A stretch of DNA of 64,000 bases from Sphingomonas aurantiaca (GTDB taxonomy: Bacteria > Pseudomonadota > Alphaproteobacteria > Sphingomonadales > Sphingomonadaceae). A program made the translations under genes and the position numbers. Below the pieces are notes generated by a model. That model was not told the DNA's origin, ran no database searches, and saw only the letters and a program-made list of their open reading frames with translations. This document shows positions 27,840 through 37,258 of this stretch, piece after piece. Position 1 is the first letter of the stretch; each line of letters begins with the position of its first letter. The DNA is taken from assembly GCF_003050705.1 (NCBI RefSeq), contig NZ_QAOG01000006.1, positions 248,001 to 312,000 of the forward strand. The letters run 5' to 3'.

Positions 27840-29440
27840 CGGTTGACGGTCCGTCCCCCCGCAATGGCGACGTATGGGATATCGTCATCATCGGGGCCGG
27901 CCTCGGCGGCGGTACACTGGGTCACGCGCTTTCCGAGAAGCGTCGCAGCGTGTTGTTCATCGAACGCGGCCCCGAGCACGCGCGGCACGATATCCCCTTT
28001 GCCGACGCGATCGACGACCCGCAGCAGCGTATGGCCGCGGGGCGCTGGCCCGAGCGGATGACCGTGAAGATCGACGGGCGCGAAAGCCTCGTCTACCCGC
28101 CGCTCGGCTGTGGCGCGGGGGGATCGTCGCTGCTTTTCGCCGCAGCGCTCGAGCGGTTTGCGCGCAGCGACATCGAGTCGATACCCGGCCTGCCGCATCC
28201 AACCGGCGGCTGGCCGTTCGCCTGGCAGGATCTGTGCCGACATTACGACGCGGCCGAGCGCCTGTACCGCGTCATGGGTACGCCCGATCCCCTGGCCGAG
28301 CACGCCTCGCCAGCGATGCTCACGCCCCCGGCGGCGAGCGAGATCGACCGGTCCCTCACCGACTCCTTTCGCCGCGCCGGGCTGCATCCCTACCGTTTGC
28401 ATGTCGGCATCGGCTATGGCCCGGGATGCGGCGAGTGCGGCGGCACGGTCTGCCCGGCGCGGTGCAAGCGGGACGCCCGGCTGGTGTGTGTCGAACCGTC
28501 GCTGGCCCATGGCGACACCCGGCTGGTGTCAGGGGCCGAGGTCGAGCGGATCGAGGCCGATGACCAACGCGCGACCGGCGTCGTGTACCGACAGGGCGAG
28601 ACGAGCTATCGCGTGACGGGCCGCGTGGTAGCGCTGGCTGCAGGCGCGTATCGCAGCCCCGCGATCCTCCTCGCATCGCGCAGTCCGCAATGGCCGAATG
28701 GGTTGGGGAACGGATCGGATCAGGTTGGCCGCCACCTGATGTTCCATGCCAATGAATGGTTCGCGGTGTGGGCGCGTCGTGCCGCCAGCACGGCAGGGCC
28801 GCGCAAGACGATCGGATTCCGCGATCTCTACCATCATGCCGGCCAGCGCCTGGGCAGCATCCAGTCGACCGGGCTCCGCGCCACGGTCGACAATGTGCAG
28901 CATTTTCTACAGAACTGGTTCGACACCAGCCGCTTGCGCCACCTGCGGTCCGTCAGGCGCCTGCTGCGTTTGGTCGCTTTTGTCGCTGGCCGCCTGTTCG
29001 GCGAGGCCTCGATCTTCGTCATGATCGTCGAGGACTTCGGCTATCCCGACAATCGCATCGTCTTCGATCCCGGCGATCCCGGTCGGATCACCGTCGTCTA
29101 TACCGTGACGGACGAGCTGCGGCGTCGCGCTCGGGAGGCACGCCGGCTGACGCGACGGTTCCTGCGCGGCCTCCGCGTCGTGCCTCTTCAGACCGACGTC
29201 CAGCTCAATTTCGGCCACGCCTGCGGCACCTGCCGTGCCGGGCACGATCCCGCCACGAGCGTGCTCGACGGCAATTGCAAGGTCCACGACCTCGACAACC
29301 TATATGTCGTCGATGCCTCGTTCATGCCGAGCAGCGGCGGTACCAACCCGGGACTGACCGTGATCGCCAACGCATTGCGCGTCGCCGAGGTGATCGACGC
29401 CCGGCTCGGCGCGCGCGAAGACGCGTTAGCGGCTCAATAA
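27836..29440 (+). CDS. GMC-family FAD oxidoreductase with a possible iron-sulfur motif
   Basis: The 534-residue protein starts at a GTG overlapping the upstream stop (GTGA). The FAD-binding motif is GAGLGG (20-25). The catalytic pair of GMC enzymes fits His461 (FGHACGTC) and Asn504 (SSGGTNPGLT). Between them, Cys198, 201, 206 and 210 (GCGECGGTVCPARC) form a cluster spaced much like the 3Fe-4S site of bacterial FAD glucose dehydrogenase, which would let electrons leave to the respiratory chain. It lacks a signal peptide. Coupling to a WecG-type transferase suggests oxidation of a sugar or lipid-linked sugar, but the substrate is unknown. Confidence 0.88.
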   Translation: MTVDGPSPRNGDVWDIVIIGAGLGGGTLGHALSEKRRSVLFIERGPEHARHDIPFADAIDDPQQRMAAGRWPERMTVKIDGRESLVYPPLGCGAGGSSLLFAAALERFARSDIESIPGLPHPTGGWPFAWQDLCRHYDAAERLYRVMGTPDPLAEHASPAMLTPPAASEIDRSLTDSFRRAGLHPYRLHVGIGYGPGCGECGGTVCPARCKRDARLVCVEPSLAHGDTRLVSGAEVERIEADDQRATGVVYRQGETSYRVTGRVVALAAGAYRSPAILLASRSPQWPNGLGNGSDQVGRHLMFHANEWFAVWARRAASTAGPRKTIGFRDLYHHAGQRLGSIQSTGLRATVDNVQHFLQNWFDTSRLRHLRSVRRLLRLVAFVAGRLFGEASIFVMIVEDFGYPDNRIVFDPGDPGRITVVYTVTDELRRRAREARRLTRRFLRGLRVVPLQTDVQLNFGHACGTCRAGHDPATSVLDGNCKVHDLDNLYVVDASFMPSSGGTNPGLTVIANALRVAEVIDARLGAREDALAAQ

Positions 29441-30274
29441 GCGCGGGAGCAGCGCCCCCCGACGCCCCTTGCGCAACGCCGGCGGCGTCCAGTCCTGCAT
29501 GACGTGGTGCAGGATCATCTTCCAATCCCGCCGGTCGTCGCTGACCGGCCTGACACGAAACTGGGTTTCGCGCTCGATGCCGAAGTCGGCGTTCCGGGGC
29601 ACCGTGTAGTAATAGGTCGCGATCGACCGCCGTGATCGTCCGACCGGACAGGCGAGCGGATCGGGATGACCATGATAGCTGTCGAGGTCGGTGTTGAAGA
29701 TCACCGCGCGGCCCAGGATTGGCGCGATCCGTTGTTCGCACGCCGTCATCCGGTTGTCCCAAAGCTCGAGTGCACCGCCATAGCCGTCCTCCCAATCGTC
29801 GTTGAGATAGATGAGCAGGTTGAGCCGCCGCTCCAGGTTCATTGCCCGATGCCGATTGAAGTCGGCATGGATGCCGAGATGCCCCCCCGGCATCGTCTCA
29901 TGCAGGCCCGCGCCCGCGAAATACGGGTCCGCGATCAGCCCGTCGATCCCGGTGAGTTCCTGGAGAAAGCCGAGAAATGCTGCCGAATTGAGCTCCGAGA
30001 ACAGGTTACGGATCACCGCGCTCCCGCATTGCTGCGGCGAGAACTGGTATTTCAGCCGCTCCTGATGCCGGTCGAATGCGGTCTGCTCCCGGCGAGCAGG
30101 AAAGTCGGTCAGAACGTCGCGCAATATCTCGCGCGGAACGAAGTCGTCGATCGCGATATGCGGAAAGGGCGACGCACTGGCGTAACGCTCCGTCAAGGCG
30201 GATCCCGCGACGCGACACGCCTGCGCGTCGAGTGCCCGGTATCCGCGCACGTCCGCAAAGTTCAACAGCGCCAT
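29426..30274 (-). CDS. 2OG-Fe(II) oxygenase of the prolyl-hydroxylase type
   Basis: The protein is 282 residues from the ATG at 30274 (GGAG 7 bp upstream). The iron triad is His136 and Asp138 in GIHADFNRH plus His201 in DSYHGHPDP, with Arg213 or Arg216 for 2-oxoglutarate. FPHIAIDDFVP near the N-terminus and LIYLNDDWEDGYGGALELWD are typical of this family. Relatives hydroxylate proline or sugar and antibiotic scaffolds. It overlaps the end of the convergent GMC gene by 15 bp. It is the second oxygenase of this mechanism in the EPS locus. Candidate substrates are an EPS sugar, a lipid, or the peptide-polyketide made nearby. Confidence 0.88.
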   Translation of the reverse strand: MALLNFADVRGYRALDAQACRVAGSALTERYASASPFPHIAIDDFVPREILRDVLTDFPARREQTAFDRHQERLKYQFSPQQCGSAVIRNLFSELNSAAFLGFLQELTGIDGLIADPYFAGAGLHETMPGGHLGIHADFNRHRAMNLERRLNLLIYLNDDWEDGYGGALELWDNRMTACEQRIAPILGRAVIFNTDLDSYHGHPDPLACPVGRSRRSIATYYYTVPRNADFGIERETQFRVRPVSDDRRDWKMILHHVMQDWTPPALRKGRRGALLPRLLSR

Positions 30275-30476
30275 CGTCCAGCTCCGCAAAAGAGACGCGC
30301 CGTCGGACATCAGGGAACGACGGGGCACGCACAGACTAGGCCATTCCCCGGCATGATCGTCCAGACGTACTTTCCCTCCTGTGTTTTGCCAATTCACGCA
30401 GCACCGCTTTCGGCTGAAGTCTAGGACCACGCGCCGCAGCGCCGCGGCTAGTCTATTGCAACGCTGGAGCGTGCGG

Positions 30477-31688
30477 ATGGTGCACATCACCTATTACTCC
30501 CCCGCCTGGCCGCCTGCGGGCGTCGCGAACGGCATCGTGACCTATGTCTCGGTCATCCGCGACTATCTGCTCCGGCAGGGTCATCAGGTCTCGGTGCTGA
30601 CCGACGGCATGCTGCATTTGAGCGACGGCACGACGCGCCCGTTACACGTACCGAGCCGCCATGGTCCGTTCGCCACGCGGCTGATCTCGCGACTTGATCG
30701 CCGGTTGGGCCACCACCCCTTCATCGCGCGCCGGCTCGCCGCCGAGATGCGCCACGCCAGTAAGCTGGTCGCGACCGACCTGATCGAGATGGAGGAAAGT
30801 TTCGGCTGGTCCGGCAGGATCCAGCGGAGTCTCGACGTCCCGATCATCACCCGGCTGCACGGCCCGCAATGTCTCAAGCCAAAGGGTGCCGACGCGCTCA
30901 TTCCCGCCCACCACAAGGTCCATCGCGAGCGTGCCGAGGGTCGTGCGATCCAGCGCGCGACCGCGCTGACCGCGCCGACCGCCGCGGTGCTGGGCGCGAT
31001 ACGAACCCGGTATCGCTGCACCTGCCCGCAGATGCGCACGATTCCCAACCCGGTCATCGCCGCGGACCGCGACGCGCTGTGGGACATAAGGCGCTGCGAG
31101 CCCGAGACGATCCTGTGCGTAGGCCGGATCGATCTCGTCAAAGGCGCGGACACCCTAGTCGCCGCCTTCGCACAGCTGCTGGCAATCCGACCGACCGCAC
31201 AGCTGATCCTGGTCGGGCCCGACAGCGGTGCGCAGCGCGCGGACGGTTCGGTCGTCCGCTACCTCGACCTGATCCGGGAGCGGACCAGCCCGCAGGCCAT
31301 GGCCCGGATAACGGTGCATGGCTTGCTCACCCCGGCAGCGATCCACGCGTTGCGACGACGCGCGTTCGTCACCGTCGTCGCCTCGCGTTGGGAAAACTTC
31401 CCCTATGCCGCCGTCGAGGCGATGGCCGCGGGGTGCCCGCTCATCTCCACGAGGTGGCCCGGCGCGGACGAGATCATCGAAGACGGCTTTACCGGCTGGC
31501 TGACACCGATCGATGACCCCGCCGCGATGGCGGCGCGCATCGCCTGGCTATTTGATCACCCCGACGCCGCCGCCCAGACAGGGCTCAACGCGTGGCGGCA
31601 ATGCAGAACGACATTTTCTGCCGACGCCATCGGTGCGCGGATGCTCGACTTCTACCGCGACGTCCTAGCCGCCCGACGGCAACGATGA
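30477..31688 (+). CDS. GT4-family glycosyltransferase
   Basis: The protein is 403 residues from the ATG at 30477 (GGAG 8 bp upstream). It has the two-domain GT-B fold: the N-terminal segment reads MVHITYYSPAWPPAGVANGI, and the C-terminal nucleotide-sugar domain shows ILCVGRIDLVKGADTLVAAF and the E-x7-E motif in SRWENFPYAAVEAMAAG. It should be a retaining transferase adding one sugar to the lipid-linked EPS repeat at the cytoplasmic membrane. The stop overlaps the ATG of the flippase gene (ATGA). Donor and acceptor cannot be read from the sequence. Confidence 0.92.
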   Translation: MVHITYYSPAWPPAGVANGIVTYVSVIRDYLLRQGHQVSVLTDGMLHLSDGTTRPLHVPSRHGPFATRLISRLDRRLGHHPFIARRLAAEMRHASKLVATDLIEMEESFGWSGRIQRSLDVPIITRLHGPQCLKPKGADALIPAHHKVHRERAEGRAIQRATALTAPTAAVLGAIRTRYRCTCPQMRTIPNPVIAADRDALWDIRRCEPETILCVGRIDLVKGADTLVAAFAQLLAIRPTAQLILVGPDSGAQRADGSVVRYLDLIRERTSPQAMARITVHGLLTPAAIHALRRRAFVTVVASRWENFPYAAVEAMAAGCPLISTRWPGADEIIEDGFTGWLTPIDDPAAMAARIAWLFDHPDAAAQTGLNAWRQCRTTFSADAIGARMLDFYRDVLAARRQR

Positions 31689-33055
31689 CCGCGAGTTCGG
31701 TCGAGCCGATTTCGGTGGAGCAAAGACCGTCGCGCGATCTCCGTCGAACCATTGCCAAGCTTTTGTTGCGCGACACCAATATCGTCGTCGGCACGGTCAT
31801 CGCGAGCAACGTCCTGCGGATGATCAGCAGCATCGTCCTCACCCGGCTGCTCATGCCCGAAGCCTTTGGCACCGTCGGCCTGATCAGCTCGATCGCGTTC
31901 GTGTTGTCGATGATCTCGGATCTGGGTTTTCAAGCCTTCGTCATCCGGCACCGCGATGGAGCCGAGCGCCGGTTTCTCGACGTGATCTGGACCATACGCC
32001 TGGTCCGCGCGGCGGTTCTAACCCTCGTCCTCGTCATGCTCTCGACACCGATCGCAAATCTCGTCCACCGTCCCGTCATCGCGCCGGCATTGGCGGTATC
32101 GGCGATCCAGTTCCTGATCGACGGCTGTAGTTCGCTGTCGCTCGTGACGGCGCTGCGCGAGCGACAGGTTGCATCACTGAGCGCGCTCGACATTATCGGT
32201 TCCTCCGTCCAGGTCGCCGCCGCGATCGGCCTTGCACTGATCTGGCGGACATATTGGTCGATCGTCGCCTCGATGCTGATCTCCAGCGCGGTACGGACGG
32301 CGCTCAGCTACGTCATGTTCACGCATTCGCGCCGGAGAATGGTGTACGACGCGGACTATGCGCGCGAACTCTGGCGCTTTGCCCGGTTCGTCACGGGGTC
32401 GAGCATCATCAGCATGGTGTTGATGCAAAGCGACAAGCTCGTCCTGGCGCGGATCCTGCCCCTCGACATGCTGGGCCTGTACATGCTCGCGGCCAACTTG
32501 GCGCTCGCGCCGATGTCGTTCACCGTCAGCTATGCCAACCGCGTCCTCTATCCGACCTATGCAAGGACGTGGCGCGAGACGCCCGACCGGTTGCGCACCG
32601 TGTTCTACCAGCAGCGCCGGACGGTTTCGATGCTGTACATGGCGGCGGCGGGTGGACTGATCGGCGGCGCCCCCCTGCTCGTCGCCCTGCTCTACGACGA
32701 CCGATACGCGCAGGCCGCGCTATATCTGAGGCTGCTCGCCGTCACGCCCTTCCTGGCGCTGGCGACCTACAGCGCGAACGAGGTTCTCACCGCGTCCGGC
32801 CGGGTGGAGATGACGTTCCACGCCAATATCGCGCGACTGGTCTGGCTCGCGGTGTTCGGCCCCGTGTCGTTTCTCACCGCCGGCCCGCTTGGGCTCGTCG
32901 CGTGTGTCGGCGGTCTCGAATTGCCGACCCTGCTCTACAGCTGGGTGCAGTTGCACCGCGTCGGGCTGTTGCACCTGGGCGAGGAGATCGGTCTCCTCGC
33001 GATAGGCGGGATAGGGATAGCGGCGGGTTATGCGGTCTGCGCGATCGCGCTGTAG
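31685..33055 (+). CDS. Wzx-type polysaccharide flippase (MOP superfamily)
   Basis: The 456-residue protein starts at an ATG overlapping the upstream transferase stop. It has about 12-14 membrane helices and the MOP/PST pattern: VIASNVLRMISSIVLTRLL at the start, LGFQAFVIRHRD, RFVTGSSIISMVLMQSDKLVLARIL and SMLYMAAAGGLIGGAPLLVALL. It should move the finished undecaprenyl-linked repeat unit to the periplasmic side for Wzy. The 3' end overlaps the convergent polymerase gene by 28 bp. No other complete flippase of this type is in the window. Confidence 0.92.
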   Translation: MTASSVEPISVEQRPSRDLRRTIAKLLLRDTNIVVGTVIASNVLRMISSIVLTRLLMPEAFGTVGLISSIAFVLSMISDLGFQAFVIRHRDGAERRFLDVIWTIRLVRAAVLTLVLVMLSTPIANLVHRPVIAPALAVSAIQFLIDGCSSLSLVTALRERQVASLSALDIIGSSVQVAAAIGLALIWRTYWSIVASMLISSAVRTALSYVMFTHSRRRMVYDADYARELWRFARFVTGSSIISMVLMQSDKLVLARILPLDMLGLYMLAANLALAPMSFTVSYANRVLYPTYARTWRETPDRLRTVFYQQRRTVSMLYMAAAGGLIGGAPLLVALLYDDRYAQAALYLRLLAVTPFLALATYSANEVLTASGRVEMTFHANIARLVWLAVFGPVSFLTAGPLGLVACVGGLELPTLLYSWVQLHRVGLLHLGEEIGLLAIGGIGIAAGYAVCAIAL

Positions 33056-34554
33056 GACGCGCGGCGCCGACGATATGGCGGCTGCACGAAGGCCATCTGC
33101 GCCGCCGCCAGCCCGAACAGCACGAACACCATCACCTCGCAGCGCCCCCCGAACGAGGTGAAGACCAGCATCTCCATCGGCATCACGAGCCCAGCGACCA
33201 GGAATGCCGGCACGGCGAGGCTTCGATCCGCCCGACCCAGCGCGCCCCTGAAACGCAGCATGCCGCGAATGTAGAACACGAATGCGGCGATAAAGCAGGC
33301 TACCCCGATCGCCCCGGATACCAGCGCGAAGAACAGATAGGTGTTCACGAAGTCGATGATCCCTTCCCCCTGCCGCATGTCCGCAAGCCGCGACAGCACC
33401 TCCGGTTGCGAATAGCCAATGAGCGGGCTCTTCCAATATTCCTCCATGCCCCGCGTCAGCAATCTTGCGCGATAATCAACGGTCGACGCCGTCTCCGTCG
33501 ACTTGCCCAGCATGTTCGCCAGATAAGGCACAGCTGGTGCCAATGCGACCATGACGACGCCGAGCGTCGCCACACCGACCAGCCGGCCCGCAATCGCAGC
33601 GATGCGACCGCGATAGAGGTCCGCGACAATCGTGCCGAGCAGGAGCCCGATCCACGCACCCCGCGATTGCGGCGCGGTGAGGCCGACCAGCAGCAGGCCA
33701 AGCACGACCCTGTGGGAAAGTCGCGTCCGAAACGCAAAGCGTGCGAGCCACGCGGCGAGGATGCACCACGCCATCACCATCGCGACCGAGGTCGATTCGA
33801 GAAACGGGCCGCCGCTGCGGAGATAGCCACCGCGTTGCTTGACGAGCAGGATCAGGTTCAGGCCATACGCATTGTACAGCCCGTTATAGACCGGCCAGGA
33901 CGTGCGAACCTCGTAGAGCAAGATGACGGCCAGGATCGCCGCGGCGGCGGCCAGGTGTACCATGCACCGTTTCACATCCTCAGGGCGCGATACCGCGCGG
34001 CTCAGGATGTAATAGGGCATCGCGCAGTCCAGCAGCATCGTGATCGTGACGCGCAGCGCGTTGGTCATGCTCGTATCGCGCGCGATCGCAAACACGAGGA
34101 GCGTGATCAGAGCCGCGGCCGGAAGGTCGAAGCGCACCGCGACCGGCGTCCGTCGCGCCGCCAGCGCAAGCCGCGCCAGCGCGCCGATCCCGAGCATGTC
34201 GTGGACCCCGCAGTCGAACAGCTTCAACGTCCCGATCACGATGACCGTATCGAGCCCGGGCAACAGCAGGAGCGCGAAGAGGTAGAGCGGCGCAATCTGC
34301 GCATCGCGCCGCGCCGCAACGGGTACCACCAACGCCATCGCCGCATAGAGCAGCCACACATTGGGCGGCGACCAGGCAAGTAGTGGCAGAGCAACCGCTA
34401 CCAATGCCGGTGCCCATCCCAGCTGCGTTCGCCATTCGCGGCGGAGGCAGGCATAGAAGATCGACAGCGCGATTCCGGACAGGATGACGACGAACAAGGC
34501 CGGCTTGATCACGAAATAGGCCCATAGCGCCAGCATCCCCCCGGCGATCAGCAT
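33028..34554 (-). CDS. Wzy/O-antigen ligase-like EPS polymerase
   Basis: The ATG at 34554 gives 508 residues; it is the first in-frame ATG after the upstream stop, has no clear ribosome site, and a TTG at 34566 is possible. The protein has about 12 membrane helices. The Wzy_C motif is visible (LTAPQSRGAWIGLLLGTI), followed by a periplasmic loop with SPLIGYSQPEVLSRL and DFVNTYLFFALVSGAIG. These proteins polymerise lipid-linked repeats or ligate glycans in the periplasm. With Wzx, Wzc, OPX and the priming transferase it completes a Wzx/Wzy-dependent pathway. It ends the minus-strand operon that starts at 38649. Confidence 0.88.
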   Translation of the reverse strand: MLIAGGMLALWAYFVIKPALFVVILSGIALSIFYACLRREWRTQLGWAPALVAVALPLLAWSPPNVWLLYAAMALVVPVAARRDAQIAPLYLFALLLLPGLDTVIVIGTLKLFDCGVHDMLGIGALARLALAARRTPVAVRFDLPAAALITLLVFAIARDTSMTNALRVTITMLLDCAMPYYILSRAVSRPEDVKRCMVHLAAAAAILAVILLYEVRTSWPVYNGLYNAYGLNLILLVKQRGGYLRSGGPFLESTSVAMVMAWCILAAWLARFAFRTRLSHRVVLGLLLVGLTAPQSRGAWIGLLLGTIVADLYRGRIAAIAGRLVGVATLGVVMVALAPAVPYLANMLGKSTETASTVDYRARLLTRGMEEYWKSPLIGYSQPEVLSRLADMRQGEGIIDFVNTYLFFALVSGAIGVACFIAAFVFYIRGMLRFRGALGRADRSLAVPAFLVAGLVMPMEMLVFTSFGGRCEVMVFVLFGLAAAQMAFVQPPYRRRRASYSAIAQTA

Positions 34555-34580
34555 CAAGGCGGGCAAGGCGGACGGTCGGG

Positions 34581-36122
34581 TCAGCGCGACGCTGCCATGA
34601 AGGCATGGACGGCGCGCAGTTTGGGCGCCTCGGTTTCGGCCTGGCCCGCATATTCCTTCAGCCCCCACGCGCCATAGGGCGCGATTGGTGCGGTCGAGGC
34701 GTACAGCATCAGTCGGTCCCCGATCCGCGCCTGCCACGCCCGCAGATACTGCCGGTAGATCGCCTCCATCCGGGGATCGCGCTGCACCGCGCGCGCGAGC
34801 GCGAGGTCCCCGGTCACCAGATGCTGCCCGCCTTCATAGGCGACGAAGCGCTTGCCATGGTCGTGCGCCAGCGCACGCGTCTGCGCCGCATAGCCGATCG
34901 TCGCGTCGACCTGCGCGGGCAGCGCTGCGAACATCCGATCGACATCGTCGACGCCGAGCCCGGTCATATCCAGATGGATGTACGGCGCGGTCGCCAGCGC
35001 ATCGATCGATCGGGCCGTCTCCTTATCGGCCAGCATGAGGCGCGCCATCGCCGGCTCGACATTCTGGACCGACAGCACCCGGACCAGACGGTTCGGCCGG
35101 TCGGCATAGACCTGCGTCCATATCCGCATCGCCGCGCGCGTTTTCTGCGCGTAGCGAAGCGACTTGGCCGTATCGCCGTCGCCTGCCGGCGCCAGTCCGG
35201 CGGCGATCCCCTCGCGCGCGGCCTGCCTGGTCGCTTCGAACATGTCGTTCCACATCTCGTTGCCGAGTTCGACATAGACCGTCCGGTCGGGCGCCAGGCG
35301 CTCCCGCACGAGCTTGGCGAACCCCGCGATATAGGTCGCATCCGCAGTATAGGGCATCAGGAACCACGGATCGACATGCGCGGTATTGGCGAGCGCGATC
35401 ATCGTCTCGATCGCGACGCCGTCGCCGCCGGTCTGGTTCGCGCTCTCCGGGCGCGTCCGCGTGTTCCAGGTTACCGATCGGTTCAGATTGGTGAGCTGCC
35501 AGTCGAGGAAGCGCACCGCGGCAAAACCGTGCAACGACCGAATGAAAGCGGGGTTGAAAAGCTCGGACCGGGACCGGCCTTCTTCCCGGCAGTCGATGTC
35601 GCGCAGTGGATCGGCCGGATTCGATTGATCGAGCCGGATCCACGCGCCTTCGTCGGGGGCAGCGTTCGACCGAAGCTCGAGATCGAGCACGCCCGGTGCC
35701 CGCCCTACCGTCTCCGCAATGCCACCCGTGGTGAGTATGCCCTGCCCCGCATAGGTACAGCGCACCGCGACGCGATCGAACGGTAACGGCGGCAAGACCA
35801 GAGGTCGCGGTGCCACCTCGCCCTTGCGCAGGGTCTTGATCCAGCCATTGCGATCGAGCCGGTCCGCAGGCATCGGCGTCCAGCCGTGGCCGGTGTCGAC
35901 GAACCAGCCGCTTTGCAGGATGAGGTTCGAGAATACCTGCTCGCGATTGGCGGTTTCCAGTCCGAACAGATTAATGCCTAGGTCCGTTGCAGCACGTGGC
36001 CGGGCCTGCGCCGGTACCGCGTCGGCAGCGTTTCCCGGCCTGCTGTCGCCCATGCCGACCGCCAGGGCCATCGCGGCTGCCGCGCCGCCACAGGCCAGCC
36101 GTGCGGCGATACCCGTCATCAT
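34581..36122 (-). CDS. secreted clan A-like glycoside hydrolase of the EPS operon
   Basis: The 513-residue protein starts at an ATG overlapping the upstream stop (ATGATGA region). It carries a signal peptide (ARLACGGAAAAMALAVGMG), then a beta-rich segment and a TIM-barrel-like domain. Likely catalytic residues are Glu289 in YVELGNEMWND (acid/base, strand 4 style with NE) and Glu430 in FVAYEGGQHL (nucleophile), which is the clan GH-A pattern. I do not recognise the exact family. It could trim or release the EPS in the periplasm or outside, as polysaccharide lyases and hydrolases do in many EPS clusters. It sits between transferase and polymerase genes and is cotranscribed with them. Confidence 0.75.
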   Translation of the reverse strand: MMTGIAARLACGGAAAAMALAVGMGDSRPGNAADAVPAQARPRAATDLGINLFGLETANREQVFSNLILQSGWFVDTGHGWTPMPADRLDRNGWIKTLRKGEVAPRPLVLPPLPFDRVAVRCTYAGQGILTTGGIAETVGRAPGVLDLELRSNAAPDEGAWIRLDQSNPADPLRDIDCREEGRSRSELFNPAFIRSLHGFAAVRFLDWQLTNLNRSVTWNTRTRPESANQTGGDGVAIETMIALANTAHVDPWFLMPYTADATYIAGFAKLVRERLAPDRTVYVELGNEMWNDMFEATRQAAREGIAAGLAPAGDGDTAKSLRYAQKTRAAMRIWTQVYADRPNRLVRVLSVQNVEPAMARLMLADKETARSIDALATAPYIHLDMTGLGVDDVDRMFAALPAQVDATIGYAAQTRALAHDHGKRFVAYEGGQHLVTGDLALARAVQRDPRMEAIYRQYLRAWQARIGDRLMLYASTAPIAPYGAWGLKEYAGQAETEAPKLRAVHAFMAASR

Positions 36123-37258
36123 GGTGCGACCAGCCCCAGCGATTCCAGATAGCGGTCGGCCGACCATTTGGTGGAGAATTGTTCGAGCCAGGATGCCGGC
36201 ACACGCGCCGGGCGCGACTTCAGGACTGCAAGCATCGCGTCCGCCAGCTCATCCGCGTCGCCGACCGTGACCAGCGTACCGAAGCGCCCGCCGCCAAGCG
36301 CTTCCGCGGGCCCCGACGGGCAGTTGGTCGCCACGACCGGCGTACCGACGGCCATGGCCTCGATCACGACATTGGCCAGGCTCTCGAAGCGCGACGACAG
36401 CACCAACACAGCGGCGCGCGCGACATAGGCATGCGGATTGGGCGCGAACCCCGGCATCTCGACGAGGTCGTCCAGATTGAGCGACGCCACCAGCCGCGAC
36501 AGCATCGCACGCTCCGAACCATCCCCCAGGATCAGCAGACGGCATGGCGTCGTCTGGACCACCTGCGCAAAGGCACGGATCAGCGTCGCGAAATCCTTTT
36601 GCGGCTCTAGCCTGCCCACCGCGATCACGACCGGTACCGATGATTGCGTGAACCAGCGATGGTCGATCGGCGACTCTGCCTGGCGATGCAGTGCATCGCT
36701 GACGATCGGGTTGTAGATACACTGTACGGTGCGCGGGTCGATCCGGATCACGTCGGCCAGATCGTCGGCCGTTCCCTGCGATACGGCCACGATCGCATCG
36801 GCATGGGGGTAGAAAAACCGCGCGATGCGAAAGAACCAATAGCGCGACGTCAACGGCCCGGGATCGGCTACGTCGACCGAAGGAAAGCAATGTTCGGTGA
36901 GCATCAACCTGAACGGCACGTCCGACAGCCTTCGCACGGTCACGGCGTAGATATTGGGAAAGCCGAAGCTGGTGCACATCACCGCACGCGGCCGGGCAAG
37001 ACGCAGATAGCGCTGCAGCTTGGTGAACCGGGCGATCGGCCCGCGCGCATCGAGCACGACATACTCTACCCCGGATGGCAGCAGCGTGCGGAACGGCGAA
37101 TGGACGTTGTCGATATCGACGACGATGTCGACCGCCATCCCCCGGTCGCGATACTCTTCCGCAAGGTTGAAGACGACCCGGTCGACGCCGCCGTTGTGCA
37201 AGCTGCGCGTGTAGAACGCCAAGTCGGTTCGCCGATCCGCAGGCACAGCGTCGCGCAT
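36119..37258 (-). CDS. GT4-family glycosyltransferase
   Basis: The protein is 379 residues from the ATG at 37258, which overlaps the stop of the upstream transferase gene (TGATG); a GTG one codon earlier is also possible. It has a GT-B fold with LAFYTRSLHNGGVDRVVFNL at the N-terminus, where the GGV motif binds the acceptor lipid side. The C-terminal donor domain shows VIAVGRLEPQKDFATLIRAF and E-x7-E in SRFESLANVVIEAMAVG. It resembles PimA- and WbdB-like retaining enzymes. It should add one residue to the EPS repeat unit on the cytoplasmic face. Confidence 0.92.
   Translation of the reverse strand: MRDAVPADRRTDLAFYTRSLHNGGVDRVVFNLAEEYRDRGMAVDIVVDIDNVHSPFRTLLPSGVEYVVLDARGPIARFTKLQRYLRLARPRAVMCTSFGFPNIYAVTVRRLSDVPFRLMLTEHCFPSVDVADPGPLTSRYWFFRIARFFYPHADAIVAVSQGTADDLADVIRIDPRTVQCIYNPIVSDALHRQAESPIDHRWFTQSSVPVVIAVGRLEPQKDFATLIRAFAQVVQTTPCRLLILGDGSERAMLSRLVASLNLDDLVEMPGFAPNPHAYVARAAVLVLSSRFESLANVVIEAMAVGTPVVATNCPSGPAEALGGGRFGTLVTVGDADELADAMLAVLKSRPARVPASWLEQFSTKWSADRYLESLGLVAP

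Noticed and set aside
32254..34383. Open frame of 709 codons on the plus strand
   Set aside because: It overlaps the Wzx gene in another frame and the Wzy gene antisense. Its composition is Arg/Asp/Gln-rich without any domain.
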